A DNA stretch of 64,000 bases from NCBI GenBank assembly GCA_038501195.1, contig JBBPUQ010000006.1, positions 3,596,001 through 3,660,000 of the forward strand. The letters run 5' to 3'. A model generated the notes under the pieces. The model did not search any database. It was not told where the DNA came from and saw only the letters and a program-made list of their open reading frames with translations. The stretch's first letter is position 1. Each line of letters opens with the position of its first letter. The DNA comes from Nemania diffusa (taxonomy: Eukaryota; Ascomycota; Sordariomycetes; Xylariales; Xylariaceae). Below are positions 32,525-41,216 of the stretch, piece by piece. The position numbers and the translations under genes are program-made.

Positions 32525-34362
32525 TTAGAAAAAACAGTACTCCCAGAGCTGGCGTTCGGTTGCTAATTCATTCTGAAAGTCCCCAAACTGTTTAAAGACT
32601 TCGTCGATGATCTTCAACCACCGCTTATTGAGCCTCGTGATATAATGCGCCTTGGTATAATCCCAATACTCCGGAAACCACCCAGAATTCTCCCAGTCCA
32701 CGATCCCCGAAAGCCTGCCGTTATACACGAGGACGTTTCGCATATTTAAATCTCCGTGTGTGAAGACAATTTTATGCCCGCTGCAATGAGAAACACCAGG
32801 CAATGCGCCAACCTGGAGGGTCCTGTTAAACTCCTCTTCGTCCATAAATGGTCCAATGAAATCTCCCCGCTCCTCGTCATAGTCTAAACCTGCGATAATT
32901 CGGTAATCATAACACGGCTTACCGAGGGAATTACTGATGGCATAATTTGGGGTGACTTCCTTTGGTATTGCCCGCAGCTCCCCCAGATATCTCCGCAAGT
33001 CATTAACCAGCGTATATACCTCATCCTCACTGAGTGTATCAATGCACATCCCTAGAGGGAGGCCTAGAACTCGGGAAGTTAGTAGGTAAGACATGTCTGT
33101 GCTTGATACAAAGTCTAATGGGTGGGGGACAGGTATACGGCTACGGGATCGCACGAGCTGCAAAGCGCCGTACTCATTAGCCAACCCTTTGTGCTCTTCT
33201 GCTCTCGCTGTTTTGAGATATATGCCGAACGGAAGTTGTTGAACATTCAAGCTGCAGGATGACCCGTACAGGTGTGATCCTATGAACCCCAAGCAGCGGT
33301 AGACTCGTATGCGGAGGGTGGCTGGTACCAGGCAGCGCACCGTTGTGAAAAGCATAGCGGCATACTCTGAGAGAAGTCGCCAAAGTGTGGAGGATAGCAT
33401 ATTGGTAGCTAGTTGTGGCTGTTTACTCGCGATCTCTCGAGCGACCAAGGTCCACCGTACGGGTTTTGCAAATTGCGATACGATTTTCAATAATGAAATA
33501 TCCGGAGTGTCTATGCCAGAAGCTAGGTGGTCTGTGAAAAAGCCACGCCGAAGCAGTGGTGTCTTGTCTAGAATGGAAGGCCATGGTGGACCTCCAATTC
33601 TAATTGTAGCTACATGATACTGGATCTTTGTAAGCGGAAATGGCTTGACAATCTTTTAACTTGAGACTATGCATGCCGCAGACAGGCAGTCAGACACTCA
33701 CCTCGGAGCTTTTGCTGGACATGAACTGAAAAAACCCTTGCGACAACGCTATCGCCGCAGATTTGCGGACAAGCCAATGATTCCGGTGATCATTCAGAGA
33801 ATCATCACGGGAGAGTATTCGGTGCTGCATTCCGGGACCGATGAAGACGCCAAGCATTTCATGCAAAGACTAAACAAGTATCTGGTTAGTTGGAACTACA
33901 TCAAGAAAGGACAAGAATGAAGAGAGCTATACTTACTTGATCGACTGCCTTGGCCATTGGAAGTATAGGAGCCACGACCAGCGGATCAATAAAGGAACTT
34001 TTCAGGCCAGTGATGCAACACTTGTCGCCATCCCTTCTCTTCACATCGGCGACAACGTTTCTGTCAGGCCTTCGGTAAGGCGGCAACTCGTGCGTGACTT
34101 TTGTTATGAGCATAGCGCCTCTGTGGGTTTAAATATGATGGCACGTACTAGAAGCGATTAACTGTTTCCAATCGGACAGCAGCGGCATTAAATCGGGGTC
34201 ACGTATTTTAGGCGAGCATCTTTGAAGCATGTAGCGAGCGGCAGCTCCAGAGTCTACCGAATCTTGCAGGAAGCATTCGAGGAGTTGGTCGTCTGGGTAC
34301 TGAAGATCAGCATTCCGGATGGCTGCAAAGGCCTGCTCCAAGACATTCGCGGCGTCCGCCAT
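32525..34362 (-). CDS. fusion of HNH-like domain and aminoglycoside-phosphotransferase-like kinase
   Basis: Four exons on the minus strand: 34362-34149, 34097-33937, 33869-33702, 33652-32525; 556 residues. N-terminal part (about 75-180) has an HNH-type block: KRRDGDKCCITG (98-102 CCITG), DPLVVAPILP and, later, RNHWLVRKSAA. The C-terminal part (about 260-556) is an APH/choline-kinase-type fold: LPFGIYLK, catalytic loop HGDLNMRN (His480, Asp482, Asn487) and metal Asp500 in GIVDWENSGWFPEYWDY. The linker continues in frame without an intron, so this is one protein. The HNH histidine expected in an AHI-type motif is replaced by Pro115 (APIL), so nuclease activity is doubtful, while the kinase residues are complete. 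Substrate unknown. First intron is 51 nt with an AAAAG acceptor; start chosen as the first in-frame ATG (MADAANVLEQ). Confidence 0.8.
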
Positions 34363-35014
34363 GTCGTCGTCTGTTCCGCGAAGCACAATATCGTGATGAA
34401 GCGCTGGTGAAATGTTGGCGGTTTACGGAGTAGACACGCCACAGCAGCGCAGCACCTTCAGTGTTGGGTGTGTTATTGATGTTGTAGAGGGAATACCTAA
34501 GTAACAGGCACTGTGAGGGGGCCGTTCCAGGTCCTAAATACACTGTTGGTAGTGACAGTACTGCCTCCCACAAGGGCCAACCGCCTCAGCTATCGTAGAG
34601 GACTCTAAAGGTATAACTGCACTACACTTAGAAGTAAAAGCCCTTAAAAGTCTCCTTAACGAGCCGACCTGGCTCGTTTATTATATATACTAAAATCCAT
34701 CTTACAATCAACCGTTTTTGTTTTTATGTACCTAGTTATGATAATATATACATTCAAAATTATACAAGTTTTGCTTATACCACACATACTACCTATAAAA
34801 AGTGGGATCTTGCTCAAAATAAGGCGCTAAAAGCAGCGTAGCTCAGGATAAATTCCCATTCCGATCCAGGATGGTAAAACCTATCTCAGAGGTACACCAT
34901 TTGTCACGCATTGCAGAGTAGGTCTCTTTTTGGTCATTTTGACTTGACCCTGAAGTGAGGGCATCGATAGGGGTACGAGTGATAAGTGGCATAGCGTGCA
35001 GATTCCTTGGTGAA
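34363..35014. other. divergent intergenic region
   Basis: Separates the fusion gene (minus) from the PhnD-like gene (plus). Includes AT-rich sequence at 34,670-34,800 and a small hairpin CGAGCCGACCTGGCTCG at about 34,660-34,676. No gene seen. The frame of the PhnD-like gene remains open upstream of its ATG to 34,955. Confidence 0.45.
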
Positions 35015-35860
35015 ATGGCAGGCTTCATCGCGGCGCTGCCCATGTATGACTGGCCCGAATGCCGAGCTGACGTCGATGAACAATGGGCCAACTTGCGGGA
35101 TCGTCTGCGGGCGGTAGGGGTAGACGCACCAGACCGCCTCGTGCGGCGCAATGCAGATATGCCCCCTGTGCGAGGCGGTATTCGTGATTCTGAGGAGAAC
35201 ATTGTCGCTCCAGATCCGGCTACACTACCCCCGGATGAACTCGATCTTTATACATTGTGGCGGCATCCCTGTTTGTTGTTCTCGCAAACCTGCTGGGGCC
35301 CGCTGGAGCTCGGCCTTGCTCGCCATGTAGAAGTCGTCGGCCAATATGACTATTCCGGCGTCGAAGGCGGCGACGCCGAGTTCTATTCTAGCGCCATCGT
35401 AGCAAGGCCGATAGCAGACCACGTACCCGCGCCGCCCGACGGAAAACCGAACTTGCCCCTTGAACATCTACGAGGTCAGCGCCTTGCCTACAACTCCCCG
35501 GACTCCATATCTGGCATACTTGGCCTGGAACGAGACCTGGCCTCGTTCAATGAGGATCTGCATATTTTCTCTGAGCGGTTAGAGACTGGAGGCCATCGTC
35601 GTTCAATCCTTGCTATTGCCAAGGGGAACGTGGATGTCGCCGCCATTGACTGCTTTACCTGGCAACTCGCGAAACGCTTTGAATCCACCGCTGGGGCGCT
35701 TTCTGTCGTTGGTTGGACGGCCCGCCGGAGAGGTCTACCTTTTATCGCATCCAGACATATTTCTCGACATATTATTGACCGGATTGTCTTAGAGGTGAAG
35801 AACTCGGCGCTGAGACCGGCTCTGGCACTAGATTTGTCGAAAAATACCGAAAAATACTGA
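35015..35860 (+). CDS. PhnD-type periplasmic-binding-like protein, bacterial type
   Basis: Intronless, 281 residues from MAGFIAALPMYDWPEC. The sequence follows bacterial phosphate/phosphonate (PhnD-like) substrate-binding proteins: ALPMYDWPE near the N-terminus, LWRHPCLLFSQTCWGPL, then AEFYSSAIVARP, LAYNSPDSISGIL, ETGGHRRSILAIAKGNVDVAAIDCFTW and VVGWTARRRGLPFIAS. In bacteria these bind a small ligand for an ABC importer. Here there is no signal peptide and no transporter partner nearby, so it would be cytosolic, and its role is unknown. Lack of introns and similarity to bacterial proteins suggest horizontal transfer (inference). The stop codon lies inside a 10-bp tandem repeat that also encodes the last residues NTEKY. 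Confidence 0.78.
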   Translation: MAGFIAALPMYDWPECRADVDEQWANLRDRLRAVGVDAPDRLVRRNADMPPVRGGIRDSEENIVAPDPATLPPDELDLYTLWRHPCLLFSQTCWGPLELGLARHVEVVGQYDYSGVEGGDAEFYSSAIVARPIADHVPAPPDGKPNLPLEHLRGQRLAYNSPDSISGILGLERDLASFNEDLHIFSERLETGGHRRSILAIAKGNVDVAAIDCFTWQLAKRFESTAGALSVVGWTARRRGLPFIASRHISRHIIDRIVLEVKNSALRPALALDLSKNTEKY

Positions 35861-35878
35861 AAAATACTGAAAAATACC
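35839..35878 (+). repeat. 10-bp tandem repeat over a stop codon
   Basis: Four copies of GAAAAATACC/T. The TGA of the PhnD-like gene at 35,858-35,860 is created at the junction of the second and third units. Confidence 0.9.
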
Positions 35879-37015
35879 GAGTAATAGAGTTGTCGCTCCA
35901 AGTCACCGGTAATGGGCATCTAATATAATTATACAATGGATCTATATATATATTTCAACAGAAGGAATGAGGTACATTCTACAGAAGCCATCAAATCCGA
36001 CCAGGCTATCTATATGCAACCACGCGTGACTACCACTATGACTACGTTTGCACTAGGCCATCGCCCCCCTAGCTGATATATATCTTTATAATGGTATTTA
36101 CCTGTGTGCTGCTATATAGCGCGACGTGAACTATTTCTGTTGTAATACAGCCATACTACAGAGCACCTTTATGAATAATCGACGTCCTACCTACTACTCT
36201 GGGAGATTTGATTCGTAGAACATCCGTGAACGGGTGCTACAGGTTGGAACTACTATACATACCTAGGTAGTTAAATAAATGGCTTGAATATACTGAATGA
36301 AAATGATGAGATTTCCACGAGAATTATATGGACTGGGGATGTGTCGTTGGACACGAAACGAATTTACAATTACCAGTTTCGAGCATGATCCTCACTATTG
36401 ACTTACTTGGTATTGCAATAAGACCAGTTTCTCACTTCGTACGTAAATTCATAAAATATATATTTTGATGGGAACAAGCTTTCTTATAATTGATCTTTTG
36501 GTTTATAATTGGATCTACTACGTAAATTCTCGCAGGAACTTTTAAATATAATTAGCATTGCAGAGAATCCGCTATTGCAGATGTTCGAATTTGTCCTACT
36601 TGATTATAGAGGATTACAGAATTGACACTTCGGTTCCTTGCATAGTAATTATCTTCCCACGGCATATAAATCGTTGGGTTCGTGATTTGCCTCAGTCACC
36701 CCAAGTAGGCTGCACAACAAATAAATAGACACTTAGGCATCCTCCCGTTAGTCTGTTTCTTTATGTTTCTTTACAACTAGAATTCCTGCCTAGCTGATCT
36801 TGCACACACAACGCATGCATATGTATGTTGCCCGAGGTATATAGTGGTTCACACGTTTGTTTTTAATACTTAAGTCGCTACTTTTCCTCATCATAGGTTC
36901 TTGGTCTCTATATCTCCTGAGTGCCATCCCCTGGATCATACCCACTCTTTCCTGGTACTAGCAACTTTATTATCTAAACCCTTTAGAGACCTTTTATTAT
37001 TCCTGATATCCCAAG
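35861..37015. other. intergenic, no supported gene
   Basis: About 1.1 kb of AT-leaning sequence with no coding frame. The promoter of the MYND gene presumably lies in its last part; a TATATA near 36,838 is too far to assign. Confidence 0.45.
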
Positions 37016-37738
37016 ATGCCTGAATGCGCAAAGTGTAAGAAGAGGCGTGAGGATACACAGATGCGCAAGTGCTGCGATGGGACCTACTACTGCAATCGAA
37101 AGTGTGAACGTGCCAACTTTCGGAACCACAAGACGTCTTGCACTAAGCCTATTGTTGAGGTTATTAAACCTGTGCCTCCTCCAGACCCAGCCTTACTCAA
37201 AGACATAGTGATGCCCTTCCAGCGCCTGTTAAAGGGTGATTACCTCCAAGGCCGCCCAGACACAGACGTCTATAAGCTCCTAATCGATGCTTACAGGCTC
37301 CGTATGGATTACGAATACAACCACGAACACAGTACCTACGGCGGAGCCGGACATGGAATTCAAGGCTTTCGCCACTTCCTCAGTCGAGCTCAGGCTATAC
37401 CCCATATGTTACCGTCGTGGTGGAGTGATAAAAAGCAGGCCGAGTGCGAGGAGCTGGGTTGTCAAGAAGGATGGAGCTCACTCGCCGAAACGATTGACCA
37501 TGTTGCTGTCTGCCACCATTACAACGGTACCCAAAAGGATGCCCAAAACAATACCCACATCGACATACAACTACTCTTTCTGGCGGAGGATATTTATGGA
37601 ACAGGAATTGGCAACACCTCAAACAGATTCCTACGTAGACTCATGATGTTCTATGACGCTTCCATTATTATTGCCATGAAAGCTCTAAGAGAAGCTCTAA
37701 CCGAAGCTCTAGATAGGGCGTTGATAGAAACTCTCTGA
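37016..37738 (+). CDS. MYND-type zinc-finger protein
   Basis: Intronless, 240 residues. An N-terminal MYND finger occupies residues 4-42 (Cys4, Cys7, Cys19/Cys20, Cys26, Cys30, His38, Cys42), although one cysteine of the second pair is not in the standard position. The body has the pattern seen in fungal MYND proteins of unknown function: DVYKLLIDAYRLRMDYEY, GFRHFLSRA, LPSWWSDKKQAECEELG and EGWSSLAETIDH. MYND fingers bind proline-rich peptides. The protein lacks a SET domain, so it is not a methyltransferase of the SMYD type. The C-terminal 25 residues are an amphipathic Ala/Leu/Glu helix. Confidence 0.85.
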   Translation: MPECAKCKKRREDTQMRKCCDGTYYCNRKCERANFRNHKTSCTKPIVEVIKPVPPPDPALLKDIVMPFQRLLKGDYLQGRPDTDVYKLLIDAYRLRMDYEYNHEHSTYGGAGHGIQGFRHFLSRAQAIPHMLPSWWSDKKQAECEELGCQEGWSSLAETIDHVAVCHHYNGTQKDAQNNTHIDIQLLFLAEDIYGTGIGNTSNRFLRRLMMFYDASIIIAMKALREALTEALDRALIETL

Positions 37739-38349
37739 GGGAACAAAGTGGATGTGATGAGGATTCAGCCGAGAGTTTTATCCTACGGTTCGTCATGAGA
37801 AGACTGAAGATTAGGAGATGAGTACGGAGTAAATAAGGTTTATCAATTGCTTGCTTAGTATGGACATGGTACCCGTGACGATGCTGTATCGTACTCGCCT
37901 AGCAAGTAGGAATGATGGCAATTCAGATTACAAAGAATGCCGACAAAAAGAAACAAGGCCGGCATCAACATTCGCCATCTTAATTAATATAAACATGATA
38001 TTGTTTCACGTGACGTCCAATGAAATAGATATCTGGATCGACGGCTCCCATGTTCTGCCCCTTACCCCTTTTCTTGCATAGATGTAAATCTACCCCTGAT
38101 TGGTTATGCCTAAATTGGCTCTATACTACTAGATCTTGCAACATTAATTTGGAATAGTTATTAAATATATAAAACTGCTTAAGACAATCAAATATCAAAG
38201 GTAGTTATATCGGTATGTTGACGCCCTTACCCGACAGTCTCTGTTTACTTTACTTATAAGGATGCGCGTACACTCCTGTTTACATGGAAGCATGCTGAAA
38301 GCCGGAAAAGTGTATATAGAAGGATTTGCTAGTTCAAGTACTGCTAGAT
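37739..38349. other. intergenic before the hAT element
   Basis: No supported gene; an open frame at 37,851-38,081 has no recognisable features. Ends with the left copy (38,342-38,349) of the target duplication TGCTAGAT. Confidence 0.45.
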
Positions 38350-38595
38350 CAGCGCTCCCTACAATCAAAACAAGTCAAATAAACGCTTTCTGACTTGTTT
38401 TGGCTTGATTGACCGCAAAAAACGCTTGTTTGACTTGTTTGGCTGAATCTGTTGTTTTGATTGGTCAATTATTTGATCAAATAATTCAAGTAAGCTAACT
38501 AGATGCGTTAGTTAGGGCTAGAGCTTTCGATCTTTTGTATTGCTTTTTATAAACCATTTAAGTGACTTTGTAGAAAAGGTTGTAAGGTTAGAGAG

Positions 38596-38700
38596 TCGGA
38601 GGGTTGAAGGGTCGAAGGGTCGAAGGGTCGAAGAGTCAAAGGGTTGTAGAGTCATAAAGTCGTAATCGAAGGGTTATAAGGTCGAAGAAGGTCGTAGAAT
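38596..38700 (+). repeat. 8-bp tandem repeat inside hAT element
   Basis: Decaying array of GGGTCGAA units, most regular at 38,600-38,640. Interior of the non-autonomous element. Confidence 0.8.
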
Positions 38701-38751
38701 TAACGAAGGTTGTAAAATTACTAAGTAAAAAAGTATATATAATAATAAATA

Positions 38752-38930
38752 AGGTAATAGGTAAGGTAGTAAGAAGTAAAGTAGTAAGTAAGGTGGTAAG
38801 TAAAGTAGTAAATAAGGTAGTAAGTAGGGTAGTAAGTAGGGTAGTAAGTAGGGTAGTAAGTAAGGTGGTAGATAAGGTGGTAAATAGGGTAGTAAATAGG
38901 GTGGTAGGTAGGGTAATAGGTTGGGTAAGT
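38752..38930 (+). repeat. 12-bp tandem repeat inside hAT element
   Basis: About 14 units of the GGGTAGTAAGTA type, with mostly transition differences between copies. Confidence 0.85.
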
Positions 38931-39532
38931 AGCTAAATATGTGGCTAGATAAGTGGCTTGAAATAAGTAGGTATAAAAAGGTTCCTATTAGTAAGTAATT
39001 GTAGGTCTAAAAACAGAACCTACTTAGAAAACAACTTTTGTATAACTTCTTTTTTACTAAAAAAATCAACAAAAAAAAATAATAAAAAAAAAAAAATTAT
39101 TTGTAAATAATTAGCAAACACAAGCAAAATAAAAAACCTTTATTTTGTTCGTTAAGTAATTCAAATGCGTTTGTTTTGCTTTGGTTAGTCAAGTTATTTG
39201 CTAATCAGTTAAAGTATTGTTTTGATTGTAGGGAGCGCTGTGCTAGATAGTAATTAATAGCAACTTAAAATCGGTTCTAAAACCAGCATAGGTAAGTGTA
39301 GTCTTGAATTATCTAAAATCACGAGGGTAGTTATGATCTTTTACTCTTTTGATTAGCTATTCTACCCTTTCCCCGCCCAGATAATAAACCATTTCGCTTT
39401 GAATCTTCGCGAATAACGGTTAAACGACTTGACAACTATAACGCAACTGGCTGGTTAAATTTGCAGTGTTAGACACCTGTGAAAGTGCTATTAGAATTTC
39501 TTCGAGTGTAGAAGATTGACCTATCAATTTAT

Positions 39533-39904
39533 TTACTCTATAGAGTCCAAAGGCCCTCGTGAGATCGCGTTGGTTACTCTATGCTTAGCCTTTCTAACAC
39601 CACTATTATGATAGAGTCTGGATGGCATAGACAGCCTAGATTTGCGGTGTTGCTCAACAACATCGATACTGGCGTTGCTCTCATCATTACTGATGTTGTC
39701 TTTGCTTGCTGCAATGTCGAGAAATGTCTTCCTTGGTGTGGGCAGGAGAGCTCCTCTCGCAATTGAGTGCGAGCCATTGTAAGATTGGCTTAATCGCTTC
39801 TTTAGCTTGTCTCTGACGAGTATAGCCTGTTTCTTCATTTGGCCTTGTGTATTCTTAACACCTCCTTGGTCGATGTTGGGGCCTGAAAACACTGGGAAGA
39901 GCAT
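39533..39904 (-). CDS. possible small ORF or exon, unknown
   Basis: Minus-strand frame of 123 residues from the first ATG (MLFPVFSGPNIDQGG). It is basic and Ser/Asn-rich, without recognisable domains. Its style resembles the hypothetical gene just upstream on the same strand (40,093-41,216), so it could be a further exon of it, but I found no good donor that joins them before the stop at 40,093. It may equally be chance. Confidence 0.22.
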   Translation of the reverse strand: MLFPVFSGPNIDQGGVKNTQGQMKKQAILVRDKLKKRLSQSYNGSHSIARGALLPTPRKTFLDIAASKDNISNDESNASIDVVEQHRKSRLSMPSRLYHNSGVRKAKHRVTNAISRGPLDSIE

Positions 39905-40092
39905 AGCGCGTATCAAGTTTAGGACCAGGGTTATTTATGGTGGGTTATAAATTTGGCATGACTTAGGGTGTTACGTATCCCTGTATATTTTAGAGTATGA
40001 TACTTCGTAGTGGCTGTAGTTATTTGGTTATGAGCATTCTGAAGTATCGGGTTTCTCGCCATTACCTAGCTTTCTCTCCAGTCATTAGCTAC

Positions 40093-41216
40093 CTATGGCA
40101 GTATTGCGGCAAAAGGACCAGTCTTATAAACATTGGTGCTTTTAACCCGGGCAATTGGAGACGGGTGGAACTCCGGCCTCCATAGTCTTTTGATGGGGCT
40201 ACGGTGAGGTGCGGACGGGTGATTATTGAACCTAATGTCCTCCGGATGGCCCGTAAACTGCCCATTAGGGCCGTCTGGATAGTATATCGTGTTACAATGC
40301 TCCTCTAGTGGCCTTCCCCCAGCCTGGGGAAATATTGTGGCTTGTTTAATATTTCCTTTCATTATCCTATTATGGCGTTTAACCTTTGGCTTGGTGGGTA
40401 AGGCTGATTTTTGAGTCTGGGGGTGTCGGTACCATGTAGCGCTGAGCCTCGTAGGACGGTTTGGGCTATTAGGGGGAAGACTATTGTTTACTGTTCGGAC
40501 ACTAAGCCTGGGTGACACAGTTGAAGTAGCCTTCTTTGTAGCGGAGTTGCTGCTAGGCGTATTAGTCCCTAGTTCGGCTCGGCTATCGAAATGAGCTAGA
40601 TTTTCCCGAGTCAACCGCGCCCGCTTTGACCGTCGCTCATTGTAAGCACTATCGCCATGAATGGGGGTCTTCCGCTTCTGTAACCTCTCTACAGGAGATG
40701 TATATATACTATCACGAAGGGCTTGTTGTACGGCTGCCTGCGTCAACTCTTTTATTAGGCGGGTGCTTGTATGAGTGGGGAATGTCATACCTTGATATTT
40801 TGCTCTGCCTCTTTGTTCATAGACATCGGCTTATGGGGTATTGGCTTTGGTTGTAGAGCCCTATTCTCTATCGCAACTAATTGTGCCTTGCTATTTGGCA
40901 TCCGGTCAGCTCCCGAAGGGAGCCCTGGGACCCTTTTCCTCCGCATAAGTATGTCTTGCACACGATCTTTGTTCATAAGAGACTTGTCATTTGATAATTG
41001 TGTTCGCTGTATGCTCCCTACGCCTGAATCGTTAGCACGACTTTCCCCTTCATGTATACACGTCGTTAAGAATACTTTACTTGTTCTTCGCATCGACATA
41101 CCTATGCGCGTATCTAGCTCTGGGAGACCATCTACATCCACCATGTCTCTGCACGCAGTGTTGCATGAGTTCAACGGAGACCGGTAAGATCGAGAATTCA
41201 AAGCACTGGGGATCAT
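40093..41216 (-). CDS. hypothetical protein, basic and disordered
   Basis: Two exons on the minus strand, 41216-40791 and 40737-40093, giving 356 residues. The intron (GTATGA donor, CGCAG acceptor) joins NKEAEQNIK to AAVQQALRDS in frame, which supports it as a real gene. The start is the in-frame ATG of MIPSALNSRSYRS; the frame is open further upstream. Composition is Arg/Ser/Pro/Asn-rich with basic clusters such as ERRSKRARLTREN (a possible nuclear localisation signal) and RRKRVPG. No known domain, signal peptide or membrane segment is visible. Function unknown. Confidence 0.45.

Larger units (their letters stand above)
38350..39240. mobile_element. non-autonomous hAT-type transposon
   Basis: An 891-bp element. 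It starts CAGCGCTCCCTACAATC and ends with the reverse complement GATTGTAGGGAGCGCTG; the inverted repeats extend over about 24 bases. The 8-bp sequence TGCTAGAT is present directly outside both ends (38,342-38,349 and 39,241-39,248). CAG-start termini plus 8-bp duplication are hallmarks of hAT elements. There is no transposase: the interior consists of 8-bp and 12-bp tandem repeats and AT-rich DNA. The intact duplication and matching ends suggest a fairly recent insertion. Confidence 0.9.

Noticed and set aside
34129..34160. Apparent frameshift between the first two exons of the HNH-APH gene
   Set aside because: A 51-nt intron from GTACGT to AAAAG (34,148-34,098) restores frame and conserved sequence, so no break needs to be assumed.
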